From Neobacillus driksii (GTDB lineage: Bacteria > Bacillota > Bacilli > Bacillales > Cytobacillaceae), in contig NZ_JACCBX010000007.1 in NCBI RefSeq assembly GCF_013409995.1, positions 124,001-188,000 of the forward strand: a stretch of 64,000 nucleotides of DNA. The letters run 5' to 3'. Shown here piece by piece: positions 1 to 8,047 of this stretch. The position numbers were made by a program, and so were the translations under genes. The notes under the pieces are model-generated. The model saw nothing but the letters and a program-made list of their open reading frames with translations, was not told the DNA's origin and did no database searches. Within the stretch, counting starts at the first letter, position 1. Every line of letters begins with the position of its first letter.

Positions 1-1
1 G

Positions 2-1000
2 GTAGCAAACTTTCCCTCTGAAATAAAAGCTGGTTTTGAATTATCGGCAGGAAGCCTTGCAAAGGATAAAGCTGAAGTAGTGGTTGGATATAATTTCCCA
101 CTCAATCTTGGTGTTAAAGGTGAACAAACGGAAGAAATGTTTGATGAACAAGGTCAATTAAAAGAAAAATTCCGCTATAACGGTAAGCTAATTGGAGAAA
201 CCATTGAATTAACGGTTAGTAAGATGGAAGATGGGAAAAAAATAGAAAAGGTTTTTCCAGTAAAGGTCGCAGGGATATCTAAAAAGCCAACAAAAGAGTG
301 GGCAGAAGACAGAAGTGTCTATATTTCGGAGGAACTATTAAAGGATATCGAGGCGTTTACCGGAACACCAAAAGGAATTGTTTTAGATTCCACTGATCAG
401 GTAAATTTAGCAGATTTAGAAGCTTCAAAAAATACCTTTGATGATGTAAAGGTCTATGCGAAAAACATGGAAGCGGTCCAGGGGATTGTTGATGAACTTA
501 AGGAAAATGACTATGCCACCTATTCCGTAGTCAATGAATTAAAGGAAGTTAATTTGATGTTTGCAATAGCGAAGGCAGGACTTATCTTTATTGGGACCAT
601 TGCAATCCTAATTGCCTCTATTGGAATTTATAATACGATGACAATGGCCGTAACAGAACGTGCACCTGATATCGGAATCATGAAAGCAATTGGGGCAAAT
701 CCTCGTACCATTAAGAGAATCTTTTTATTAGAAAGCAGTTATATTGGTTTGATTGGGGCATTCATTGGGACTGTCGTTTCCTATGGAATTAGTTATGCAG
801 TCAACTTTGTGATACCTATAATCATTAAACAGGCTTTTGGGGAAGAGACACCTCCTGAAATTGTTTTTAGCGATATTCCACTTAGTCTTCCCATTATTTG
901 TATCGTCATCTGTTATGGAGTAACCATACTCTCAGGTCTTCGTCCTGCCCAAAGAGCAACAAAAGTAGATGTACTCAGAGCCATGAGAAGAGAAGTTTAA
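2..1000 (+). CDS. ABC transporter permease, FtsX/MacB type (3' part)
   Basis: The reading frame is open from the first bases of the window, so this is the C-terminal 332 residues of a longer protein. It holds an extracytoplasmic MacB-like region, then three hydrophobic segments typical of the FtsX permease domain. The first segment carries the conserved stretch around IYNTMTMAVTERAPDIGIMK, which is the ATPase-coupling loop; two more segments follow near the C-terminus. Such permeases pair with an ATPase usually encoded just upstream and export lipoproteins, peptides or antimicrobial compounds. The substrate cannot be told from here. No clear terminator follows it. Confidence 0.85.
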   Translation, partial: VANFPSEIKAGFELSAGSLAKDKAEVVVGYNFPLNLGVKGEQTEEMFDEQGQLKEKFRYNGKLIGETIELTVSKMEDGKKIEKVFPVKVAGISKKPTKEWAEDRSVYISEELLKDIEAFTGTPKGIVLDSTDQVNLADLEASKNTFDDVKVYAKNMEAVQGIVDELKENDYATYSVVNELKEVNLMFAIAKAGLIFIGTIAILIASIGIYNTMTMAVTERAPDIGIMKAIGANPRTIKRIFLLESSYIGLIGAFIGTVVSYGISYAVNFVIPIIIKQAFGEETPPEIVFSDIPLSLPIICIVICYGVTILSGLRPAQRATKVDVLRAMRREV

Positions 1001-1047
1001 TTGTCGATTCTGTGATATTGGCGGACAACCATTTTCAGTCCAAGCAT

Positions 1048-1074
1048 ATGTTAATAGAAAGACGTCTTTAACAT
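1048..1074. promoter_or_regulatory. inverted repeat upstream of the holin gene
   Basis: Arms ATGTTAA and TTAACAT enclose the perfect palindrome AAAGACGTCTTT. It lies directly ahead of the holin ribosome binding site and could be an operator or an mRNA hairpin. Its function is not known. Confidence 0.3.
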
Positions 1075-1091
1075 AGAAAGGGGATGTGGGA

Positions 1092-1358
1092 ATGATAAAC
1101 TGGAAGGTCCGCTTTAAGAACCGGAGCTGGGTGATGGCGTTTGTGGCTCAGTTGATGATCGTGGCGCAAATGCTATTGCAAGGTTTAAATGCATTAGGGA
1201 TTACAGATTTTCAACTAACAGATTCGATTCAGCAATCTATATTAACCTTTATAAATACTGTATTTATATTATTATCATTGATGGGAATCGTACAGGATCC
1301 AACCACCAAAGGTATGAGTGACAGTGAACGTGCAAAGACATATAAAGAACCCAACTAA
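1092..1358 (+). CDS. phage-type holin (phi LC3 / Phage_holin_1 family)
   Basis: This is an 88-residue protein with two hydrophobic segments (about residues 13-33 and 46-68) and the family's INWKVRFKN start and IVQDPTTKGMSDSERA tail. Holins of this family insert into the membrane and, in phages, release endolysin. ATG 1092 is preferred over GTG 1086 because AAAGGGG at 1077-1083 sits 8 nt before it. No endolysin or other phage gene is adjacent, so this is a solitary chromosomal holin, either a phage remnant or a domesticated membrane protein. A strong terminator follows immediately, so it is its own transcription unit. Confidence 0.8.
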   Translation: MINWKVRFKNRSWVMAFVAQLMIVAQMLLQGLNALGITDFQLTDSIQQSILTFINTVFILLSLMGIVQDPTTKGMSDSERAKTYKEPN

Positions 1359-1370
1359 TCATAGAGACAG

Positions 1371-1417
1371 AAACGCTCGGTTGCCTAACTTCAGGCAAAG
1401 TTCGAGCGTTTTTTTAT
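1371..1417 (+). terminator. rho-independent terminator after the holin gene
   Basis: A long two-part stem (AACGCTCG with CGAGCGTT, inner TTGCCT with AGGCAA) is followed by seven T residues. Confidence 0.9.
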
Positions 1418-1543
1418 TTATGTAGAATTTTGTAAAAATTAGAAGATTGAAATTCCTGAAATGTCGAAGGGGTTGGGGGTATAATGAAGATGGAAACAAT
1501 TTACAGATAAGGGCAGGTAATACATGAGAAAGGGGTTCTTGAT

Positions 1544-1768
1544 ATGTGGTATTGGATTGCAATGGCGGCAGGAATATATATACTTTTTATTCTCCTTGAG
1601 GAGTCTGTTTATTACTTTTGGAATCGTTATGTTTACGGACCAAAAGAGAGAAAAGCAAGACGTCGGAGTAGAATCATATTGGGAATGGCCTTTATTATTC
1701 AATTACACCTGCTAGAATTTAGAAGAAAACATACACATAAAGTAAGTTCAGGTAAACAATCGGCATAA
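1544..1768 (+). CDS. small membrane protein of unknown function
   Basis: I do not recognise this 74-residue protein. It starts with a hydrophobic segment (about residues 3-20, WYWIAMAAGIYILFILL). A basic stretch (KERKARRRSR) follows, then a second moderately hydrophobic part. The ATG has GAAAGGGG 8 nt upstream, and a bidirectional terminator follows at once, which supports a real gene. The topology suggests a single-pass or hairpin membrane protein with a positively charged cytoplasmic tail. It could be a spore or stress membrane microprotein, but nothing in the sequence decides this. Confidence 0.55.
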   Translation: MWYWIAMAAGIYILFILLEESVYYFWNRYVYGPKERKARRRSRIILGMAFIIQLHLLEFRRKHTHKVSSGKQSA

Positions 1769-1770
1769 AA

Positions 1771-1804
1771 AAGTTCCTTTACAATCCGTAAAGGAACTTT
1801 TTTT
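1771..1804. terminator. bidirectional terminator between convergent genes
   Basis: The stem AAGTTCCTTTAC / GTAAAGGAACTT has a four-base loop, with a T run on the plus side and an A run on the other. It serves the small membrane gene and the convergent kinase gene. Confidence 0.9.
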
Positions 1805-3095
1805 ATGATGTTACTATTGACTGGCTGGTGTCAGTTGAAGCATTTTGTACCACAGGTAAAGTGATATTAACGGTTGTTCCATGGCCGATTTCACTATCGA
1901 ACATAATATTTCCTTTATGTGACTGTACAATTTTATAGCTGACGGTTAAGCCTAAGCCTGTCCCTTTTTCTTTTGATGAATAGAAGGGTTCGCCGATCTT
2001 TTGTAGTAGTTCCTTTGAGATACCACAGCCTTGATCTTGGATGGTAATGCCTAATCGGTTATCATCCATTAAACCAAGAGAGATAGAGATTTTACTATCA
2101 CTTTTTGAAGCTTCAATTGAATTCTTAATAAGATTAATAAATAATTGTTTCAACTGATTTGGCTCACACTCAATGATGATATCCTCTTTTGGAAAATTCG
2201 ATTCTATTTGAACATTATATAAAGTTGCTTCGACTGCTAATAAAGAAATGACATCATTGAGTATTTTTTGAATCGCTAATTTTGAATATTTTAAATGCTG
2301 CGGTTTCGCTAAGAGCAGGAGCTCGCCTACAATATGATTAATTCGATTTAATTCATCGAGCATTATTTGATAATAATCTTGGTGTTTATCATCTTCCATT
2401 TGCAATAATTGAACGAAACCTTTTAATGAGGTTAAGGGATTTCTGATCTCGTGGGCGACGCTGGCAGATAATTCACCGACAACCGAAAGCTTTTCCGTTC
2501 TGCTAAGACGCTCTTCTGCTTGTCTTAGAGTCGTAATATCGCGGCCAATAATAACTAGTCCTTCCCTCGTTCCATCCTCATGAAACAACGGAACTTTAAT
2601 GGTATCAAATATTTTAGATGTTCCATCGGGCAGTGGAACGACCTCTTCACAGCGTGTTACTGTACCATTTTTCCACGTTTCCTCATCAGATACTTCACAG
2701 TATTTGAGTGCGTCTGAATAGAACTCCGTGTATTCTGCCAATTCAGAGTCTTTTTTTCCCAAGTAATCAACATTCTCCAGCTGAAATAATTTCAGTCCAA
2801 AATCATTGGCTCGAATCCAGCGACCTTCACCATCTTTAAAGTTTACAAAATCCACCATTGAATTTATGAGGGTGGATAAGCGTTTTTCTTGTTCCTTCGT
2901 CGTATCAAGCTCTTCTTTTTTTAGGATGAAAAAATAAAATATTCCACCCGTCACTAGAATATAGAAAATTTCTTTCCCTCGTTCAAAATAATTGTCAAGG
3001 GACGAAGGGATATAATGTGTCAGTATATAGTTACTAGCATAAATCCAAATCAAGCTAGTAATTAAAAAAAGAAGTACTAATTTCGTTTTATTCAT
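1803..3095 (-). CDS. PAS-domain sensor histidine kinase, sporulation-kinase type
   Basis: This 430-residue membrane kinase has two N-terminal membrane segments (about 5-27 and 43-58) with a short external loop. A PAS domain covers about residues 72-190, then a HisKA dimerisation domain with His215 in SVAHEIRNPLTSLKGF, then a HATPase_c domain with the N box (LIKNSIEAS), G1 (DQGCGI) and G2 (GTGLGLT). The order and length match the KinA/KinE class that feeds phosphate into the Spo0A phosphorelay. No intact partner regulator is adjacent; the response-regulator fragment across the divergent intergenic region is decayed. Assignment to the phosphorelay is by family resemblance only. Confidence 0.88.
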   Translation of the reverse strand: MNKTKLVLLFLITSLIWIYASNYILTHYIPSSLDNYFERGKEIFYILVTGGIFYFFILKKEELDTTKEQEKRLSTLINSMVDFVNFKDGEGRWIRANDFGLKLFQLENVDYLGKKDSELAEYTEFYSDALKYCEVSDEETWKNGTVTRCEEVVPLPDGTSKIFDTIKVPLFHEDGTREGLVIIGRDITTLRQAEERLSRTEKLSVVGELSASVAHEIRNPLTSLKGFVQLLQMEDDKHQDYYQIMLDELNRINHIVGELLLLAKPQHLKYSKLAIQKILNDVISLLAVEATLYNVQIESNFPKEDIIIECEPNQLKQLFINLIKNSIEASKSDSKISISLGLMDDNRLGITIQDQGCGISKELLQKIGEPFYSSKEKGTGLGLTVSYKIVQSHKGNIMFDSEIGHGTTVNITLPVVQNASTDTSQSIVTS

Positions 3096-3262
3096 TTATT
3101 TCTCCTATCCTCTCTTGGAAGGAAATTTCCTGGATTATCATTGTTGCCTATTCTATACTACTAAAAATTCAGGTAATATGGAATATCTGAAAGCTGGAAA
3201 TCTACATAATTACATTATAAAGGTTACAAATTGGTAACATCCACGTATAAAAGTGGTTACCG

Positions 3263-3619
3263 ATGTGTAACCCTTTTTTTGGTAAAAAAAAGTATGATGT
3301 GGTAGGGGATGAAATACCTATTCGGAAGTTAATTGTATTTAATCTACAAAGGTCAAATTTTCAGGTAGTAGAAGCGGGGGACGGGAAAGAAGCAATTAAG
3401 CTTGTTCATGACCAGTCCCCTGCTTTTGTATTGTTAGATTTAATGCTCCCCGATATGGATGGGTTTGAGATTTGTACCAGGCTAAGAGAATGTAATCCGG
3501 AATTGCCAATTGTTATTGGATCGGCTCGGGGGCAGGATATGGAAAAAATTATGGGGTTAGAGCTCGGTGCAGATGATTATATTGTAAAGCCATTGCTGTT
3601 TTTCCTGTCGTTGACTTAA
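3263..3619 (+). pseudogene. truncated response-regulator receiver domain (PhoP-like remnant)
   Basis: The central part matches a receiver domain of an OmpR/PhoP-type regulator, with the phospho-acceptor Asp59 in LLDLMLPDMDG and the lysine in DDYIVKP. Both ends look degraded. The usual ILVVDDE acidic pocket reads YDVVGDE, the start has no convincing ribosome binding site, and the frame ends just after VKP with FFLSLT, so the whole winged-helix DNA-binding half is gone. A full-length relative would be about 235 residues. It is most likely a pseudogene; a stand-alone receiver is the alternative. Confidence 0.65.
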
Positions 3620-3660
3620 TTATTGGATAAGAGAAAATAAGATTTATCATAATAAAAAAC

Positions 3661-3689
3661 TTGTGTTATCTGAAAGTTCAGAATAAAAT
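3661..3689 (+). promoter_or_regulatory. predicted sigma-A promoter of the first beta-oxidation operon
   Basis: TTGTGT and TAAAAT are separated by 17 nt. The palindromic operator begins 7 nt after the -10 hexamer. Confidence 0.55.
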
Positions 3690-3696
3690 TAAACTA

Positions 3697-3718
3697 ACAT
3701 ACCAACCGGTAGGTATGT
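3697..3718. promoter_or_regulatory. 22-bp palindromic operator, TetR-family type (site 1)
   Basis: This is a near-perfect 22-bp palindrome with half-sites ACATACC / AGGTATGT around AACCGGT. The same architecture recurs as a perfect palindrome at 9314-9335. Position just downstream of a promoter implies repression. Palindromes of the TACCnACCGGTnGGTA kind are typical of TetR-family regulators of acyl-CoA metabolism; no tetR gene lies in this window. Confidence 0.7.
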
Positions 3719-3792
3719 ATCCGGTTTTGCCAGCATAATTATATTTAGCGGCTATTATACTAAATTCTAAAAAAATGAATGGAGTGAAAGGT

Positions 3793-4971
3793 ATGCATTT
3801 ACGTTTGACAGATGAACAAAAGATGGTCCAAAAAACAATTAGAAGATTCGTAGAAAAAGAGTTAATTCCACTTGAGAATGAAGTATTAAGAAATGAAAGA
3901 GAAGGTAAGCCAAGTCTTCCTCCTGGAGTACTCAAAGAACTTCAGTTAAAAGCGAGGGAAGCTGGCTTCTGGGGCATAAATACACCAGAGGAGTATGGCG
4001 GAGCAGACCTTGGGCAGATGATGATGGCGATTGTATTGATGGAGGTTTCAAAGACGTTTGTCCCATTTAGCTTTGGCGGATCCGCAGACAATATCCTTTA
4101 TTACGGTAATGAAGAACAAAAGAAGAAATACTTAATTCCTACTATTAACGGTGAGAAGAAGTCTTGCTTTGCAATGACAGAGCCAGGTGCAGGATCAGAT
4201 ACTAGGAATATTAAAATGACAGCAATGAAAGATGGAAATGACTGGGTGTTGAATGGTGAAAAAACATTCATTACAGGTGGAAATGAAGCAGACTTTGTTA
4301 TGGCAATTGCCATAACAGATAAAGACCTGCACCAATCCACACAGGGGCGAGAAGGGGTTACGTGTTTTATTGTCGACCGGGATATGGGCTGGAAATCTGA
4401 GTATATACATACCATGGGAGAATGGGGACCAGCCGGCCTAGTATTTGAGAATGTTCGAGTACCAGAAGAGAATATCCTTGGTGAATTACACAAAGGGTAC
4501 AATCTAGGATTGGAGTGGATAGGATTTGCGAGATGGGTAGTCGGTGCCAGAGCTGTAGGTGCAGCAGAGCGCTTATTACAAATGGCCATTGATTATTCGA
4601 AGGAACGGATCACCTTTGGAAAGCCAATTGCAGAAAGACAAGCGATACAGTGGCAAATTGCTGACTCTGCCGTTGAGATCGAAGCTGCTAAGTGGCTGGT
4701 ATTAAATGCTGCCTTCACGCTTGATAACGGAGAAGATAATCGCCACCTGGCTTCGATGGCAAAGCTTTATGGATCGAATATGGGTAATAATGTTGTCGAC
4801 CGTGTTTTGCAAATTCATGGTGGCATGGGCTATACAAAGGAATTGCCAATCGAGCGCTGGTACCGCGAAGCAAGACTCTGGAGAATTTATGACGGTACAG
4901 ATGAAATTCAACGCATGATTATTGCGAGAAATCTAATAAAAGGACATGTTAAAGTTGGTCAATACGTTTGA
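3793..4971 (+). CDS. acyl-CoA dehydrogenase (Asp at the usual catalytic Glu position)
   Basis: This 392-residue FAD enzyme would catalyse alpha,beta-dehydrogenation of an acyl-CoA, the first step of beta-oxidation, passing electrons to ETF. The N-terminal helical domain, the FAD-binding middle domain (FAMTEPGAGSD, FITGG) and the C-terminal domain (HGGMGYTKELPIERWYREAR) are all present. The loop that normally reads YEGTxEIQ is YDGTDEIQ, so the usual catalytic glutamate is aspartate, as in ACAD10/11-like enzymes. ATG 3793 was chosen over ATG 3775 because GGAG at 3781-3784 is correctly spaced. It is the first gene of the operon behind operator site 1; the substrate is unknown. Confidence 0.9.
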   Translation: MHLRLTDEQKMVQKTIRRFVEKELIPLENEVLRNEREGKPSLPPGVLKELQLKAREAGFWGINTPEEYGGADLGQMMMAIVLMEVSKTFVPFSFGGSADNILYYGNEEQKKKYLIPTINGEKKSCFAMTEPGAGSDTRNIKMTAMKDGNDWVLNGEKTFITGGNEADFVMAIAITDKDLHQSTQGREGVTCFIVDRDMGWKSEYIHTMGEWGPAGLVFENVRVPEENILGELHKGYNLGLEWIGFARWVVGARAVGAAERLLQMAIDYSKERITFGKPIAERQAIQWQIADSAVEIEAAKWLVLNAAFTLDNGEDNRHLASMAKLYGSNMGNNVVDRVLQIHGGMGYTKELPIERWYREARLWRIYDGTDEIQRMIIARNLIKGHVKVGQYV

Positions 4972-5034
4972 TAATTTTTTTGAAAGCGTTATCTATAAAA
5001 CTATGTTAATAGATTATGTTTGGGAGGAATAGAA

Positions 5035-5799
5035 ATGGCAGGGAGATTTTCAGGAAGAGTAGCATTTGTAACAGGCGGAAGTCGTGGAATTGGAAAAGGA
5101 ATTGTTGAACGTTTTGCGGAAGAAGGCGCAAAAGTAGCGTTTATTGATTTAAATGAAGAAGCACTTGCAGCGACAACAAATGAACTAAGAGAAAAAGGCT
5201 ATGATGTTTTTTCAAAGGTAGCAAATGTAGTCGATGCTGATCAGGTAGAAGGTGCGATCAAAGAGACGTACGATGCATTTGGCTCGATTGATATTCTTGT
5301 TAATAATGCAGGAGTAATTCGCGATAACTTACTTTTTAAAATGACAGACTCAGATTGGCAGATGGTCATGGATGTTCATTTAAAAGGATCGTTTAATGCC
5401 GCACGAGCAGCACAAAAGTACATGGTGGAAAATAAATATGGCCGTATTATTAATATTTCTTCGACTTCAGCTCTTGGCAATCGTGGTCAGGCAAACTATG
5501 CTGCAGCAAAAGCAGGATTACAGGGCTTCACAAAGACACTTGCGATAGAGCTTGGGAGATATGGAATTACGGCAAACTCTGTTGCACCTGGGTTTATTGA
5601 GACTGAAATGACAAAGGAAACCGCTGATAGAATTGGTGTTCCATTTGAACAATTAATTCAGCACAGTGTAGCCAGCATTCCTGTTGGAAGAAGTGGAAAG
5701 CCTGCAGATATCGCCAATGCAGTGGCATTCTTTGCCGATGAACAATCTTCTTTTGTGAATGGTCAGGTTATTTATGTTGCCGGCGGACCAAAAAATTAA
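5035..5799 (+). CDS. short-chain dehydrogenase/reductase (FabG-like, likely 3-hydroxyacyl-CoA dehydrogenase)
   Basis: This is a 254-residue classical SDR with the nucleotide-binding motif TGGSRGIG near the N-terminus, NNAG, and catalytic Ser-Tyr-Lys in ISSTSALGNRGQANYAAAK. Between an acyl-CoA dehydrogenase and MaoC-type hydratases, its likely job is oxidation of a 3-hydroxyacyl-CoA to the 3-oxoacyl-CoA, not fatty-acid synthesis. A FabG (3-oxoacyl-ACP reductase) annotation is the sequence-only alternative. ATG 5035 follows GGGAGG by 7 nt; the upstream TTG at 5020 overlaps the ribosome binding site. It lies about 60 nt after the dehydrogenase gene in the same operon. Confidence 0.88.
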   Translation: MAGRFSGRVAFVTGGSRGIGKGIVERFAEEGAKVAFIDLNEEALAATTNELREKGYDVFSKVANVVDADQVEGAIKETYDAFGSIDILVNNAGVIRDNLLFKMTDSDWQMVMDVHLKGSFNAARAAQKYMVENKYGRIINISSTSALGNRGQANYAAAKAGLQGFTKTLAIELGRYGITANSVAPGFIETEMTKETADRIGVPFEQLIQHSVASIPVGRSGKPADIANAVAFFADEQSSFVNGQVIYVAGGPKN

Positions 5800-5823
5800 T
5801 CGAAAAAGTGAGGCGAAGATAAA

Positions 5824-6273
5824 TTGTTTAATGAAACAGTTGGTAAACGCTCCAATAAAGTGAAGAACGTTGTCGAGAGAGGAGCAGTTAAAAAATTTGC
5901 AGAATCAATTGGAGATCTCCATCCGATCTACTTTGATGAAGAAGCAGGCAGAAATTCAAGGTATAAAAATAATATTGCCCCGCCTACTTTTCCGAGGACG
6001 TTTGATTATGGTGTGATTGAGGGATTAAATCTGCCAAATAAAGGATTAATTCACGGGGAGCAAACCTTTCATTATAAACGACCGCTTGTCGTTGGTGAAG
6101 AACTTCTTTGTTATTCCGAAGTGAAGAAATACTTTGAGAAAAAAGGTAATTTTGGTGATATGGGTTTTCTTGTCTTGGAAAGCTTTGGTGAAGATGCAGC
6201 TGGCAACGTGATATTTAGTTCAACATCAACGGTTGTTATTTCTGAAGCTGTGAGGAAGGTGCTGACAAAATGA
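5824..6273 (+). CDS. MaoC-type hydratase, FAS1-like dehydratase N-terminal subunit
   Basis: This is a 149-residue hot-dog protein of the MaoC_dehydrat_N type. It has the family's GxxHPIYFDEEAGR segment (LHPIYFDEEAG), a PTFPRTFDYG loop and HGEQTFHYKRPL. Proteins like this lack the full hydratase site and pair with a MaoC subunit to form a two-part enoyl-CoA hydratase. Here the MaoC subunit is the next gene, overlapping by 4 nt (ATGA), which indicates translational coupling and equal synthesis. The start is TTG 5824 with GTGAGGCGAAG upstream; no in-frame ATG is nearby. It would hydrate an enoyl-CoA in the same pathway. Confidence 0.82.
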   Translation: MFNETVGKRSNKVKNVVERGAVKKFAESIGDLHPIYFDEEAGRNSRYKNNIAPPTFPRTFDYGVIEGLNLPNKGLIHGEQTFHYKRPLVVGEELLCYSEVKKYFEKKGNFGDMGFLVLESFGEDAAGNVIFSSTSTVVISEAVRKVLTK

Positions 6274-6671
6274 GTACTCTTTTGCAATTACAAGTTGGTG
6301 AATCACTTAAAGAAATTCAGTTAGACCCGGTCTCCCGGATCGATTTAATAAAATATGCAGGTGCCTCCGGTGACTTTAATCCGATTCATACGATTGATGA
6401 GGAAGCGAAAAAAGCTGGATTACCAGGGATTATTGCTCATGGTATGTGGACGATGGGCAATCTTGCAAAGCTTTTCACGCCGTATTTTGAAGATGGATTT
6501 GTTCAGGATTATTCGATCCGATTTAAAGGAATGGTCTTTTTAAATGATGTCATTACTCTTAAAGCAACCTTAAAAGAAGTAGTAGACAATAAATTACGCT
6601 TTCAGGTTCAAGCTGTTAACCAAAATGGAAATGAAGTTTTAAAAGGGGAAGTCTTGTTTACCCAATTCTAA
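6270..6671 (+). CDS. MaoC-type enoyl-CoA hydratase subunit
   Basis: This 133-residue hot-dog protein has the hydratase-2 motif: Asp and His in SGDFNPIHTIDEEAKKAGL, followed by IIAHGMWTMGNLA. This is the catalytic Asp/His pair of (R)-specific enoyl-CoA hydratases. Coupled to the preceding half-hydratase by a 4-nt overlap, it most likely forms a heteromeric hydratase like those described for steroid and long or branched acyl-CoA breakdown. The family adds water across trans-2-enoyl-CoA. The (R) stereochemistry fits use of an SDR instead of a FadB-type dehydrogenase in this cluster. Confidence 0.85.
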   Translation: MSTLLQLQVGESLKEIQLDPVSRIDLIKYAGASGDFNPIHTIDEEAKKAGLPGIIAHGMWTMGNLAKLFTPYFEDGFVQDYSIRFKGMVFLNDVITLKATLKEVVDNKLRFQVQAVNQNGNEVLKGEVLFTQF

Positions 6672-6759
6672 GTAGTCATTGATAACCCGGTCAAAAGAGA
6701 GATACCTGCTTATTGGCTGGGTTTATTATAGTTGAGATGGATGAAATGAGGTGATTAAG

Positions 6760-7914
6760 ATGAACTTTGAATTTGATGAGGATATCTTATTTTTAAAAAA
6801 GAATGTACGTGATTTCATTCAAACCGAAGTAGAAGCTGTTGCCATGCAAATTGAAGAAGACAATCAAATTCCCGAAAAAATCATTCAATTATCAAGGGAA
6901 ATGGGACTTTTCGGACTCAGTATTCCAGAACAGTTCGGTGGACTTGGTATTGGGATGGTTGGAAAATGTGCGTTGTATGAAGAAATCGGTCAAACGCACA
7001 ACGGCTATACCACTTTAATTGGTGCTCATACAGGAATTGGTACAGTGGGGATAGTGGAAATGGGTAATGAGGAACAAAAGAAAAAATACCTTCCTGCAAT
7101 GGCGAGCGGTGAAAAATTGGGAGCCTTTGCTCTAACAGAGCCAAATGCCGGCTCGAACGCCGCCAATTTAAAAACTACTGCAGTCCGAAAAGGAGATAAA
7201 TTCCTTATCAATGGGTTGAAGCATTATATCACCAATGCAATTGAAGCCAGTGTGTTTACGGTAATGGCTGTTACTGACCCGGGAAAAGGAGCAAAAGGGA
7301 TTACTTCGTTCATCGTTGAAAAGGATTTTCCTGGCTTTCAAATTGGGGCAGTGGAGCGGAAAATGGGGTTAAGAGGCTCACATTCAGCAGAATTAATTTT
7401 TGAAGATTGTGAGGTACCTCTGGAAAATGTCCTTGGAACCGAGGGGCAGGGGTATGTCAATGCGTTGAAAATATTAGCAAATGGTCGTGCTGGTTTAGCG
7501 TCTAGGAATCTTGGTTCCTGTCAAAAATTGCTAGACATGTCTGTGAGGTACGCGAAAGAACGTATCCAATTTGGCACCCCGATCATTAAACACCAGGCAG
7601 TCAGCCATATGTTAGCGGAAATGGCGGTCGAAATTGAGGCACTGCGTTCGTTTACCTACCGTGTGGCATGGATGGTTGACCAAGGAATGAAAGTAATGAA
7701 AGAAGCTGCAATGTTAAAGCTTTATGGTTCAGAGGTGTATAACAGGGTGGCGGATAAAGCTGTTCAAATCCATGGGGGACTTGGCTATATTGCAGATTAT
7801 CCTGTTGAAAGATTTTATCGGGATGCACGAATTACGAGGATTTATGAAGGGACCTCGGAGATACAGAAAAATATCATCGCATCGCAACTGGATATTGAGT
7901 ATAGCGGATTATAG
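6760..7914 (+). CDS. acyl-CoA dehydrogenase, standard Glu type
   Basis: This 384-residue enzyme has all acyl-CoA dehydrogenase landmarks: [11 protein letters not shown] in the FAD domain, [32 protein letters not shown], and the catalytic glutamate in [14 protein letters not shown]. Unlike the first dehydrogenase of the cluster, it keeps Glu at the catalytic position, so the two probably act on different acyl-CoAs or successive rounds. GAGGTGAT precedes ATG 6760; GTG 6751 lies inside that ribosome binding site. It sits about 90 nt downstream of the MaoC gene, presumably in the same transcript. Confidence 0.92.
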   Translation: MNFEFDEDILFLKKNVRDFIQTEVEAVAMQIEEDNQIPEKIIQLSREMGLFGLSIPEQFGGLGIGMVGKCALYEEIGQTHNGYTTLIGAHTGIGTVGIVEMGNEEQKKKYLPAMASGEKLGAFALTEPNAGSNAANLKTTAVRKGDKFLINGLKHYITNAIEASVFTVMAVTDPGKGAKGITSFIVEKDFPGFQIGAVERKMGLRGSHSAELIFEDCEVPLENVLGTEGQGYVNALKILANGRAGLASRNLGSCQKLLDMSVRYAKERIQFGTPIIKHQAVSHMLAEMAVEIEALRSFTYRVAWMVDQGMKVMKEAAMLKLYGSEVYNRVADKAVQIHGGLGYIADYPVERFYRDARITRIYEGTSEIQKNIIASQLDIEYSGL

Positions 7915-8047
7915 TGACCGAAGTGCATTTGGAAAGAGAAGTTGGGTCAATCCAGGAACCTTGAAGTGACCGAAAAACATTCAAAAAGAGCATTTGGTTT
8001 AATGCTGGAAACTTTGGAGCTACTCAACAGATAAAGGAGGTATGACC

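Noticed and set aside
1439..1715. Overlapping short ORFs on both strands near the small membrane gene
   Set aside because: Only the frame starting at 1544 has a good ribosome binding site and is followed by a terminator.
4101..4589. Minus-strand ORFs of 160 codons inside the acyl-CoA dehydrogenase and thiolase genes
   Set aside because: They are shadows of strongly supported plus-strand genes with conserved catalytic motifs.
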